In this document: piece after piece, positions 1 to 6,420 of the stretch
Layout: each line of letters opens with the position of its first letter
Position numbering within the stretch: the stretch's first letter is position 1
NCBI GenBank assembly: GCA_030430725.1
Contig: JAUIKP010000194.1
Location: 1 to 6,429, forward strand
DNA length: 6,429 bases
Source of the DNA: Nitrospiria bacterium
GTDB lineage: Bacteria > Nitrospirota > Nitrospiria > Nitrospirales > UBA8639
Direction of reading: 5' to 3'
Made by a program: the position numbers and the translations under genes
Notes under the pieces: model-generated
Seen by the model: only the letters and a program-made list of their open reading frames with translations
What the model was told of the DNA's origin: nothing
Database searches by the model: none

Positions 1-390
1 GGCATCTGTCGGTATGGGTTTGACGGTGATGGGAAGTTGGCGGTGAAATCCATGCTTAATGTCCCTGAGGGTGCTGTAGTGGATTCAGAGGGAAATGTGT
101 ATATTTCCGATTCCATGAATCACCGGGTTCGTAAAGTGGATAGCCAGACCGGTGTTATTTCTACCATAGCGGGGAATGGCGATAGTGGTTATGATGACAA
201 AAATATGGGTGGGTGCGGTGCTGCGCGCTTTGTGGCAAAAGAAGACGCTGGCATGTTGAAGCATGGTGATGGGCTTATTGCCATTGAAGCGATAGTCAAT
301 AGTCCAGCTGGCCTAACCTTGGACTCACAGGGGTATTTGTATATTTGTGAGCGAAATGAAAATAAAATTCGTCGTGTGAAATTACGATAA
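1..390 (+). CDS. NHL-repeat β-propeller protein, C-terminal fragment (5' partial)
   Basis: The reading frame is open from the first base of the window to the TAA at 388-390, so this is the last 129 residues of a longer protein. The TTG at 37 is an internal leucine codon, not a start. Two NHL-type blades are visible. The first has GFDGDGKLAVKSMLNVPEG, then VDSEGNVYISDSMNHRVRKV and STIAGNG. The second has GDGLIAIEAIVNSPAG, LDSQGYLYICERNENKIRRV and then the C-terminus. NHL blades (PF01436) build β-propellers that usually serve binding or scaffolding roles; many bacterial members are secreted. The specific ligand cannot be read from this fragment. Oddity: about 25 residues (about 66-89 of the fragment, with Gly-Gly-Cys-Gly and a charged stretch) are inserted between the Gly-Tyr-Asp and Gly-Asp-Gly parts of the second blade junction. 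A gap of about 220 bp separates it from the cytochrome operon, so cotranscription is uncertain. Confidence 0.85.
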   Translation, partial: GICRYGFDGDGKLAVKSMLNVPEGAVVDSEGNVYISDSMNHRVRKVDSQTGVISTIAGNGDSGYDDKNMGGCGAARFVAKEDAGMLKHGDGLIAIEAIVNSPAGLTLDSQGYLYICERNENKIRRVKLR

Positions 391-614
391 TGAGGCTAAT
401 CTGATTTTTCAGGGATTGCTTGTATTCAGTGCAGCCATTTCTGCCACAGAGAGATACATAATTGCTGGCCCACTTTTTAGTTCTAGCCTATATCATTAGT
501 TTCACTTCTCTCCTCGTAACCTGTTGCGAGTATTTATGTAACATGGACTGATTTTTTCTCATTCTTGAAATATCATTGGCATTGAATCTTAAAAAACTCC
601 AAGGAAACCGAGGA
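391..614. other. Intergenic gap without a supported gene
   Basis: I see no credible coding region, RNA gene or mobile element here. Plus-strand reading in the downstream gene's frame is blocked by a TGA at 549. A small imperfect hairpin (GTGCAG at 429-434 against CTGCCAC at 441-447, one bulge) lies in the first third; it has no T-tract, so it is not a convincing terminator. The region is AT-rich towards its right end and is the most likely place for the promoter of the downstream operon. However, no -35/-10 pair with good matches and 16-18 bp spacing stood out. Confidence 0.5.
601..605 (+). promoter_or_regulatory. Ribosome binding site deciding the TTG start at 615
   Basis: AAGGA (within AAGGAAACC) lies 9 bases before the TTG at 615. 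The two upstream TTG candidates in the same frame, at 576 and 582, have no purine-rich motif in front of them. This favours 615, which also places a basic segment directly before the hydrophobic export segment. Confidence 0.5.
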
Positions 615-1493
615 TTGAGCATAATTCACGCCAAAAAACGGATTGTTTCGTTTGTGGTATTTGCGGGGGTGGTTTTATTCGGACTGACTTGGTATCAAGT
701 TCCCCTTGTCAGTTCTCAGGGCATGGTTGTCCTTGCGCATTTTTCAAATGGGGAAGTGCCTTCTCATCCTTCCGATTCAGCGTGGGAGGCCGTGGCTCCT
801 CTCCCTGTTCCTCTCAGTGGCCAAATCATTACCAGGCCCGTATGGCCGGAGCCCAGCGCGAGAGCACTCTCTATCCGATCAATTCATAACGGAAAAGACA
901 TTGCGTTTTTGCTGGAATGGCAGGATGCCACAATTAATGAATCGTTGACGCCGGGAGTCTTCAGGGATGGGGTTGCAGTGGCTCTGCCTCTAGGAGATGC
1001 ACCGGCATTTTTTTGCATGGGCCAACTGGATCATTATGTGAATATTTGGCATTGGAAAGCGGATTGGCAAAGCGACGTGGATCGGCGTGCCGAGCGAGCC
1101 AAAGAATCTAAGCGTCGGAAGTCAGGTCCTCGGCGGTTTGAGGTCATTCCGCGTCGGCCCTCATCGGTCGAGGACCTCGTGGGAGGGGGGTTTAGCACCC
1201 TAACAAGCAAAGAACAGCAGGGACGAATTCAAGGACAAGCGGAGTGGAAAAATGGCCTGTGGCGAGTAGTCATGAAACGGCCCCTGACGTCCATTGGAGA
1301 TGATTTGGACAATGAAGCGATGCTGGTTCCCGGGCGAATGCAAGCCATAGCCTTTGCCGTTTGGAATGGAGAAAATAAGGAGCGGAATGGGCAAAAGTCG
1401 GTTGCCTCCTGGATGCAATTACATATTGATCCTGTTCAGCCCCAATCTCAAAATGGGACAAGAGGGATTGAATCTACGCAGAGATCCTCATGA
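615..1493 (+). CDS. Ethylbenzene dehydrogenase/NxrC-type haem b-binding protein (EB_dh family)
   Basis: Predicted periplasmic haem b protein of the family that forms the γ subunit of DMSO-reductase-type enzymes (EbdC, ClrC, SerC, DdhC and NxrC candidates; PF09459). In those complexes it passes electrons between the iron-sulfur β subunit and cytochromes c. With the TTG at 615 it has 292 residues; a longer reading from 576 would add 13. Residues 7-30 are a Lys-Lys-Arg stretch and a hydrophobic segment, either a Sec signal peptide or an anchor. Family landmarks are FFCMG (132-136), YVNIWHWKADWQ (141-152), SSVEDLVGGGFSTLTS (183-198), WRVVMKRPL (216-224) and FAVWNGENKERNGQKSV (247-263). By analogy with EbdC, whose haem has Met and Lys ligands, Met135 and Lys221 are the likely axial pair (my inference from placement). 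Residues 157-181 are unusually basic (12 Lys/Arg). It heads a tight gene set: its stop overlaps the next start by 4 bp (ATGA). No α or β catalytic subunit is in view, so a true nitrite-oxidoreductase role is unproven. Confidence 0.82.
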   Translation: MSIIHAKKRIVSFVVFAGVVLFGLTWYQVPLVSSQGMVVLAHFSNGEVPSHPSDSAWEAVAPLPVPLSGQIITRPVWPEPSARALSIRSIHNGKDIAFLLEWQDATINESLTPGVFRDGVAVALPLGDAPAFFCMGQLDHYVNIWHWKADWQSDVDRRAERAKESKRRKSGPRRFEVIPRRPSSVEDLVGGGFSTLTSKEQQGRIQGQAEWKNGLWRVVMKRPLTSIGDDLDNEAMLVPGRMQAIAFAVWNGENKERNGQKSVASWMQLHIDPVQPQSQNGTRGIESTQRSS

Positions 1494-1963
1494 TGGTCCC
1501 ATTAATGAAGAGGATGAGGTTTATAGGCGGAGTGCAGTGGTGCTTAATATGTTGGTGCCTGTGGTTTGGATTGGTGGTTCTTCAAGGAAAAGCATTTGGT
1601 CAAACGCCAAGTGAAAATATGACTAATGAAAAAGCATTGATCTTAGCCGAAAAATTTGGAATCGATGTGGGGGAAGTAGACGAGGAGGTCAAGAAAATTC
1701 TTGGATTGACCAAGGCGGAAGGGGTTGTAGTGTATGCCGTCATAGGAGGATCTCCTGCTGAATTGTCAGGCATAAAGGTGAAAGCGATCATTAAGGAAGT
1801 GGATAAATACGAAATTCAAACCCTTGTAGATTTGGGAACAGCCTTGGAGCAGACCCTCCCCACTAAGAATTTTACTGTTGCCACCTATGAACCTGCGGAT
1901 CCTGATAATCAAGGGGTTACTGGCGGGCTTAATTTCCATTTTGTACGAATTCTTCAGGATTAA
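1490..1963 (+). CDS. Small exported PDZ-domain protein
   Basis: A 157-residue protein with an N-terminal signal: Lys/Arg residues at 7-10, a hydrophobic Trp/Cys-rich core at about 15-32, and a plausible cleavage near KAFG/Q at 37-38. The rest is essentially one PDZ domain (about 57-125): FGIDVGEV, then GVVVYAVIGGSPAELSGIK (78-96), then VDLGTALEQ (113-121). This order matches HtrA/RseP-type PDZ modules, which bind C-terminal or exposed peptides. The usual Gly-Asp before the Ile strand is replaced by Val-Lys-Ala-Ile-Ile, so the peptide-binding role may be altered. There is no protease domain. The start ATG at 1490 overlaps the upstream stop as ATGA, pointing to translational coupling; no strong Shine-Dalgarno motif is seen, and ATG at 1493 or 1505 are possible alternatives. 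Its place between a haem b protein and two multihaem cytochromes suggests an assembly, anchoring or docking role (inference). Confidence 0.75.
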   Translation: MMVPLMKRMRFIGGVQWCLICWCLWFGLVVLQGKAFGQTPSENMTNEKALILAEKFGIDVGEVDEEVKKILGLTKAEGVVVYAVIGGSPAELSGIKVKAIIKEVDKYEIQTLVDLGTALEQTLPTKNFTVATYEPADPDNQGVTGGLNFHFVRILQD

Positions 1964-2007
1964 ATTTCTTGCATGAGGAATCTGTGTAGGGGAAATTTTC
2001 GGTTATT

Positions 2008-2012
2008 GGAAG
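2008..2012 (+). promoter_or_regulatory. Ribosome binding site deciding the ATG start at 2021
   Basis: GGAAG lies 8 bases before the ATG at 2021. The earlier in-frame ATG at 1973 has no purine-rich motif in front of it and would put 16 extra residues, including an acidic one, before the signal peptide. The later start is therefore preferred. Confidence 0.5.
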
Positions 2013-2020
2013 TAACGCCC

Positions 2021-3307
2021 ATGCGCAACCGATGGATTTTAACGATCATGTTGGGGATTTTTTGTTTATCTGGAGTCGGGTTTGGCCAGCAGCCAAGCAC
2101 AGATGTTGGTGAAGAAGAATCCTGGATTAGTGAAATTGAGCAAGTTTTTATCCCTTCTGAGCAATGCAAACAATGCCATGACCGTCATTATGAAGAGTGG
2201 AAGGGGATGCGTGAGCAGACCATGGATTTAAAGACATTCGGCCGCGTGGATGGAGCACTTCTTCATGGGACGGCCCTCACCTCTCAGGTGTTCAAAACGG
2301 TTTTAGGTCTGTGGCTTCAGACGAATCCAGATCAGCAGCAACGTACGCGCTGTCTTTCCTGTCATGCACCAGCGGTGACCGTGTATCCTCAGCATACTGA
2401 TCGGATTATTGACCAAGTGATAAAAGGAGGAAAACGGGTCAAAATAGAAGGCATCGGTTGTAGTGCTTGCCATCTCATTAACGACATTCAAGAAAATGCC
2501 TATGGGCACCCCACTTTCAAAATTAGGTCTGGGGATACTCTTTACGGACCCTATGCAGAACCAGAGGAGAATCTTGTGCATCCATCTGGGCAGGCGGAAA
2601 TTTATCGAGGGGCTCATTATTGTGCATCCTGCCATTTTGATAAGGTAAGGGACGTTACTCGACCTGATATTCCAGGGGAGATTTTGAAGGGCACCATTTG
2701 TCAGGATTGTCATATGGAGCGCTCTACGGGGAGTTCAACCTCTCAACGTGGAGCTCTCACTCGGCCCATCGGGCGGCATTGGTTCCAAGGTATTGTGATT
2801 CCGGGGATTATGCTAAGTAATAGAAATTTACAGGCCGAATGGTTTTCGAGGGTGGATATTGAGGTTAAAAAGGTTGAGGGGCAGGTTGAGGGTGAAGTCC
2901 TGGTGCGAAATGGTGCCTTGCCTCATACCTTTCCGGGTGGCGATCCAGTGTTAAAACAATTTTATGTCACAATAACTCTCAAAAATTCAAATGGACAGGT
3001 TTTGGATCAATATCGGGAACGGTTTGGCCGAACATTTGACGAACTGCTTCGTGGTCCGATCCCCCGACCATTTGTTAATGGAGGCACAACCAGACATATC
3101 CCATTTACGTTGAAATATCCCCAAGGTTCAGAGGCTTCCCTCGTTGAAGCCTCAGTAAGTTATTCTCTCATTCCTGAGCCCTCGAAGACACTTGCCGCGA
3201 AGTTCCTTGAAAGTCTGGCTACCGATAAAGAACGGGAAGCCGCAGAGCGCATTATTAATGACTATTCTTCCCCGCGGCTCCTCACGTTTCGCACCATGAG
3301 TTTATAG
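2021..3307 (+). CDS. Pentahaem c-type cytochrome, cytochrome c554-related (first of tandem pair)
   Basis: Predicted periplasmic electron carrier of 428 residues, or 444 if the weaker upstream ATG at 1973 is used. Residues 1-22 form a Sec signal peptide (MRNRW, hydrophobic core, GVGFG before Gln). Five CXXCH haem c sites begin at Cys49, 111, 147, 201 and 227 (CKQCH, CLSCH, CSACH, CASCH, CQDCH), close to the cytochrome c554-type arrangement (PF13435) but with one more haem than the tetrahaem Nitrosomonas protein. Histidines outside these motifs that also occur in the next gene's product are His125, 163, 187, 253 and 302; they are candidate distal ligands. Residues about 270-428 carry no haem motif and look β-rich, with LPHTFPGG (300-307) and ERFGRTF (333-339). 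The conserved Trp of YEEW (57-60) is not followed by the His usual in the family. It lies 57 bp after the PDZ gene and 51 bp before its paralogue. Electron partner and substrate cannot be assigned from sequence. Confidence 0.85.
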   Translation: MRNRWILTIMLGIFCLSGVGFGQQPSTDVGEEESWISEIEQVFIPSEQCKQCHDRHYEEWKGMREQTMDLKTFGRVDGALLHGTALTSQVFKTVLGLWLQTNPDQQQRTRCLSCHAPAVTVYPQHTDRIIDQVIKGGKRVKIEGIGCSACHLINDIQENAYGHPTFKIRSGDTLYGPYAEPEENLVHPSGQAEIYRGAHYCASCHFDKVRDVTRPDIPGEILKGTICQDCHMERSTGSSTSQRGALTRPIGRHWFQGIVIPGIMLSNRNLQAEWFSRVDIEVKKVEGQVEGEVLVRNGALPHTFPGGDPVLKQFYVTITLKNSNGQVLDQYRERFGRTFDELLRGPIPRPFVNGGTTRHIPFTLKYPQGSEASLVEASVSYSLIPEPSKTLAAKFLESLATDKEREAAERIINDYSSPRLLTFRTMSL

Positions 3308-3358
3308 GCAGCAGGAACCTCCAGATTTTTTGTTGAATAACATACAAAGGATTGTCTG

Positions 3359-4618
3359 ATGAGGAAAAGCTACAAAAAGAGTGCCCCCATGAGCAAAGGT
3401 ATTAGGGGAGGGGTTTTTTTGCTGTTTTTTGGATGTTTTCTGTTGACGGCGCCGTTTCTGGGCTCGGTTGCAGGTGAATCGTCCTCAAATAAAAAACCGA
3501 TAGAAAAATCATTTCCCAATTCTGAAAAATGTAAACGGTGTCACCTTAGGGCCTTTGAAGAATGGGAGGCTTCGGCTCAATCGCGTTCCATTGTGACTTC
3601 CCCTTTCCGCGTAACCTTGGACCAATTTCTGGCTTCATCCGATAAAAAAGATCATGCAATGTGCTTTCGTTGTCATGCTCCGCACATTCTTGAATATGCC
3701 GACCACTTGCCTCGTTTTATAAAGGAGGTTCAATCAAAGGATCCTCAAATGGATGGAGTCGGATGCCCGCAATGCCATCTTATTCAGGATGTGGACATGA
3801 ATTCGCATCCGCCAACGCCAACATTTAAATTGGGGACGACGATTTTTGGAGGATATGATAAAGCCGCTGAAAACCTGGCCCATCAATCACAGAAGCTAGA
3901 TCTCTATCGAGAGTCCAAATTCTGCGTGACCTGTCATGACTCACTTCCAAAGATCACAGACTCTGCTAAGGACCTGCCTGGTTGGCTTGGACCATGGGAA
4001 AAAACCAAAGCTGAAACCAATGGGAAACCTTGTCAATCCTGTCATATGCCCGAAGCAGTTGATGAATCTGCTAATGGAGAGAGAGTCAGGAAGGTCGCCA
4101 ATCACAGCTTCCCTGGGAGATTCGGAAAAGTCCGCGCGGAAGCAGTGACCTTGGATTTTACAACCGATACCAATCCCGACACTTCTCAAGTTCAGGTCAG
4201 TATTCAGAGCCTGGTCCCGCATAATTTGCCTTTGCCGCATCCCGGGTGGTCTCGGGTTGTCGTTGATCTTTCTATTTTTGGGAAAAATCTCAAGAAGGTC
4301 TATAACGAACAACGGTATTATGAGCGGACGTTTGGGGATGCGGAGGGAAAGGAGACGGTCTTTGATTTTGAGGCTAAAAAGGTATTACGCGACACCCTTC
4401 TGAAACCGGAAGAAATGCGCGTAGAGGACTTTACATTTCCCACACCCCAGGATGCGCCATCAATGGATGTTGTGGTGACTATCACATATGCCCCTGTCCA
4501 CGGACCTCAGGATTTCCTTAAAAAAGTGGAACAAGAGGCGGCACTTGGGCAGAAAGACAAGGCCTTTCAATCGGTTCAAATTGCCCAAAAGAAGTCGAAC
4601 GTTCCTCTCAAAAAATAA
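3359..4618 (+). CDS. Pentahaem c-type cytochrome, cytochrome c554-related (second of tandem pair)
   Basis: Predicted exported cytochrome of 419 residues. The ATG at 3359 is well supported by AAAGGA at 3346-3351, 7 bases upstream. The N-terminus is Lys/Arg-rich, followed by a hydrophobic run (about 19-37, GVFLLFFGCFLLTAPFLG) and VAGE, a plausible signal-peptide end; the Cys at 26 lies inside the core and is not a clear lipobox. Five CXXCH motifs begin at Cys58, 102, 136, 189 and 225 (CKRCH, CFRCH, CPQCH, CVTCH, CQSCH), in the same order and with spacing similar to the upstream gene, so the two arose by duplication. Extra histidines at 116, 150, 175, 249 and 288 match those of the paralogue. 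The C-terminal part (about 260-400) is haem-free and probably β-rich, ending in a Lys/Gln-rich tail. After the first haem, FEEWEASAQ has Gln74 where related cytochromes usually have His. It is the last gene of the plus-strand set and converges on ilvD with 27 bp between stops. Its redox partner is unknown. Confidence 0.85.
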   Translation: MRKSYKKSAPMSKGIRGGVFLLFFGCFLLTAPFLGSVAGESSSNKKPIEKSFPNSEKCKRCHLRAFEEWEASAQSRSIVTSPFRVTLDQFLASSDKKDHAMCFRCHAPHILEYADHLPRFIKEVQSKDPQMDGVGCPQCHLIQDVDMNSHPPTPTFKLGTTIFGGYDKAAENLAHQSQKLDLYRESKFCVTCHDSLPKITDSAKDLPGWLGPWEKTKAETNGKPCQSCHMPEAVDESANGERVRKVANHSFPGRFGKVRAEAVTLDFTTDTNPDTSQVQVSIQSLVPHNLPLPHPGWSRVVVDLSIFGKNLKKVYNEQRYYERTFGDAEGKETVFDFEAKKVLRDTLLKPEEMRVEDFTFPTPQDAPSMDVVVTITYAPVHGPQDFLKKVEQEAALGQKDKAFQSVQIAQKKSNVPLKK

Positions 4619-4642
4619 ATACTGTCTTCTCTGGAGGATAGT
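4611..4642 (-). terminator. Possible weak terminator in the ilvD/cytochrome convergent gap
   Basis: The 27 bp between the two stop codons contain an imperfect hairpin at 4621-4642. On the plus strand it has 9 pairs including two G-T wobbles and a 4-base loop; on the minus strand the wobbles become A-C mismatches. Read on the minus strand, just after the ilvD stop, it is followed by ATTTATTTTTT (bases 4620 down to 4610), which is the T-rich tail expected of an intrinsic terminator. The stem is weak on that strand, and no T-tract follows it on the plus strand, so the call is tentative. Confidence 0.3.
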
Positions 4643-4645
4643 CCG

Positions 4646-6319
4646 TTAAGAAGTTACGGCTCCAACTGAAGCCGAGGAAACCAATTTGGCGTATTTGGCC
4701 AGGACTCCAGTTGTATATCGTGGTGCTGGTGGAGTCCATTTTGCCAGACGGGCCTGAATGTCTTGATCTGATAGTTCAACATCCAAACGTCGCGCAGTAA
4801 TGTCGATATGAATCAGGTCTCCGTTTTGAACAGCCGCAATCGGGCCCCCTTTTGCGGCTTCAGGGGCGACGTGTCCGGCCATGAAGCCATATGTGGCTCC
4901 TGAAAATCGTCCGTCCGTTAAAAGAGCGACTGATTCGCCTAATCCTGCTCCGACAATCGCACTCGTCACGCCTAACATTTCTCGCATCCCTGGTCCGCCC
5001 TGTGGTCCTTCATAGCGGATTACGACCACATCCCCATCCACGATTTTTCCTTGTTGAACTGCCTGAAACGCATCTTCTTCACAGTCGAAAACTTTGGCTG
5101 GGCCATGGTGGGTTAATTTGGCATGACCAGCCACTTTGACAACACAGCCTTCTGGGGCAAGGTTGCCTTTTAGAATCACCAGTCCTCCTGTTGGTTTAAT
5201 TGGCTGGGAAGGGGGAAAAAGAACTGTTTGACCTAAGGTTTCCTTGGCTGTGGCAGCTTCTTCAGCTAACGTTCGTCCGGTGACAGTGATTTGGTTTCCA
5301 TGGAGATGGCCAGATTCCAAAAGCCATTTTGCCACTAACGGGGTGCCTCCTGCTTGGTAGAGGTCGGCTGCCATGAACTGACCTCCTGGTTTCAGATCAG
5401 CTAGGAGCGGGACTTGGCGGTTAATGGTATCAAAATCGTCAATATTTAATGGGAGCGACATTTCATGGGCAAGAGCTAAAAGATGGAGGACGCCATTGGT
5501 CGATCCACCTGTAGTGGCGATGGCCGCGATGGCATTTTCCAATGCGGGGCGAGTAATAATTTCCCGTGGGCGAAGATCGTTCTTCAGGAGATTGATCAAG
5601 ATTTTTCCGCATTCCTTGGCCACTTGGTGCTTTCTGGGGTCGAGGGCTGGAACGCCATTAAAACCCAAAGGGGAAATTCCTAAAAACTCAAACGCAATTG
5701 ACATGGTATTCGCCGTAAATTGACCACCGCAGGCGCCGGCCCCTGGGCAGGCTCGTCGTTCTAAATCAATCAGCTCCTCCGTTGTCATTTTCCCTTTAGC
5801 GTGTGATCCAACGGCCTCAAAGACATCCTGGATCGACACCGGTTTTCCATGGAATGCTCCAGGCATAATGGAGCCTCCATAGAGCATGATTGATGGAAGA
5901 TTCAGACGGGCCAAGGCCATCACACAGCCCGGAATGGTTTTGTCGCAACCCGACAAAGCAATGACTCCGTCAAACAGATGTCCGCGAACCACTAATTCGA
6001 TGGAATCCGCCACTACTTCTCGACTTATCAAAGAAGCCTTCATTCCCTCTGTTCCCATGCTGATACCGTCTGAGACCACGATCGTGTTGAATTCGATGGG
6101 GGTTCCTCCCGCCTCACGAATCCCTTCTTTTACACTCGCCGCGAGATCGCGGAGATGATAATTACACGGGGTGACTTCCGACCATGTGTTGGCGATCGCG
6201 ATGAGGGGCCTGGAAAAGTCATCGTCGGTCAGGCCGACCGCCCTGAGCATCGCTCGAGCGGGCGCACGGTCTGGTCCCTCAGTTAGGGGGAGGCTATTTT
6301 TCTTCAAGGTTTTTGACAT
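4646..6319 (-). CDS. ilvD: Dihydroxy-acid dehydratase
   Basis: Dehydrates 2,3-dihydroxy-isovalerate and 2,3-dihydroxy-3-methylvalerate to the 2-oxo acids, the third common step of valine, leucine and isoleucine synthesis, in the cytoplasm (EC 4.2.1.9). The 557 residues match the family's usual length. Both IlvD/Edd signatures are present: [11 protein letters not shown] (125-135) and [12 protein letters not shown] (465-476). Cys52 (TPCNYH), Cys125 (SGCDK) and Cys197 ([12 protein letters not shown]) are the three cysteines expected to hold the iron-sulfur cluster; this pattern suits the [2Fe-2S] type. Lys127 and the Mg-binding acidic residues are in place, and Ser473 is the predicted base. The ATG start is supported by AAGGAG 9 bases upstream (plus-strand 6329-6334). 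Phosphogluconate dehydratase (Edd) is the main alternative, but length and the [12 protein letters not shown] context favour IlvD. No other branched-chain amino acid gene lies in the window. Confidence 0.97.
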   Translation of the reverse strand: MSKTLKKNSLPLTEGPDRAPARAMLRAVGLTDDDFSRPLIAIANTWSEVTPCNYHLRDLAASVKEGIREAGGTPIEFNTIVVSDGISMGTEGMKASLISREVVADSIELVVRGHLFDGVIALSGCDKTIPGCVMALARLNLPSIMLYGGSIMPGAFHGKPVSIQDVFEAVGSHAKGKMTTEELIDLERRACPGAGACGGQFTANTMSIAFEFLGISPLGFNGVPALDPRKHQVAKECGKILINLLKNDLRPREIITRPALENAIAAIATTGGSTNGVLHLLALAHEMSLPLNIDDFDTINRQVPLLADLKPGGQFMAADLYQAGGTPLVAKWLLESGHLHGNQITVTGRTLAEEAATAKETLGQTVLFPPSQPIKPTGGLVILKGNLAPEGCVVKVAGHAKLTHHGPAKVFDCEEDAFQAVQQGKIVDGDVVVIRYEGPQGGPGMREMLGVTSAIVGAGLGESVALLTDGRFSGATYGFMAGHVAPEAAKGGPIAAVQNGDLIHIDITARRLDVELSDQDIQARLAKWTPPAPRYTTGVLAKYAKLVSSASVGAVTS

Positions 6320-6400
6320 GAAACGGTGCTCCTTCGATCATATACCGTTGATGAATGGAATAGAGGGTCAGTCAATGATTCATAAAAACAGCACAGGATA

Positions 6401-6420
6401 CCCCTCAGCTTGCTGAGGGG
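6401..6420. repeat. Perfect inverted repeat upstream of ilvD
   Basis: CCCCTCAGC and GCTGAGGGG flank a TT, giving a perfect 9-bp GC-rich stem. An outer AGG (6395-6397) and CCT (6422-6424) could add three more pairs across a small internal loop. It ends 81 bp before the ilvD start on the leader side. No T-tract follows directly on either strand; on the minus strand a TTTTT comes about 11 bases later. It could be the terminator of a gene beyond the right edge, a leader hairpin of ilvD, or a copy of a dispersed palindrome. The sequence alone does not decide. Confidence 0.55.

Noticed and set aside
615..1493. Naming the EB_dh gene nxrC
   Set aside because: Family motifs fit, but there is no nxrA or nxrB beside it, and EB_dh proteins serve many enzymes, so the symbol would overstate the evidence.
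1354..1614. Plus-strand reading frame spanning the EB_dh/PDZ gene junction
   Set aside because: It overlaps the ends of two well-supported genes in another frame, has no recognisable domain and lacks a good ribosome binding site. It is a shadow frame, and both real genes are intact, so no frameshift needs explaining.
2303..2713. Minus-strand reading frame of 136 codons inside the first cytochrome
   Set aside because: It lies wholly opposite five-haem coding sequence whose CXXCH motifs are intact, and it has no recognisable domain.
3308..3358. TTTTTT at about 3327-3332 as a terminator between the two cytochrome genes
   Set aside because: The preceding bases form only a very short stem, so it would not stop transcription convincingly. 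The gap is short and the downstream gene has a good ribosome binding site.
2021..4618. Cytochromes as nitrite reductase (NrfA) or octahaem hydroxylamine-oxidoreductase-type enzymes
   Set aside because: Each has five CXXCH motifs, no CXXCK motif, no eight-haem set and none of the catalytic landmarks of those families.
4891..6158. Several plus-strand reading frames opposite ilvD
   Set aside because: All are antisense to a full-length, motif-complete ilvD and show no domain or ribosome binding site.
6334..6376. TTGACT (minus strand, near 6370) and TATATGAT (near 6337) as an ilvD promoter
   Set aside because: The two elements are about 25 bp apart, too far for a standard sigma-70 promoter, and no better -35 match lies 16-18 bp from the TATATG.
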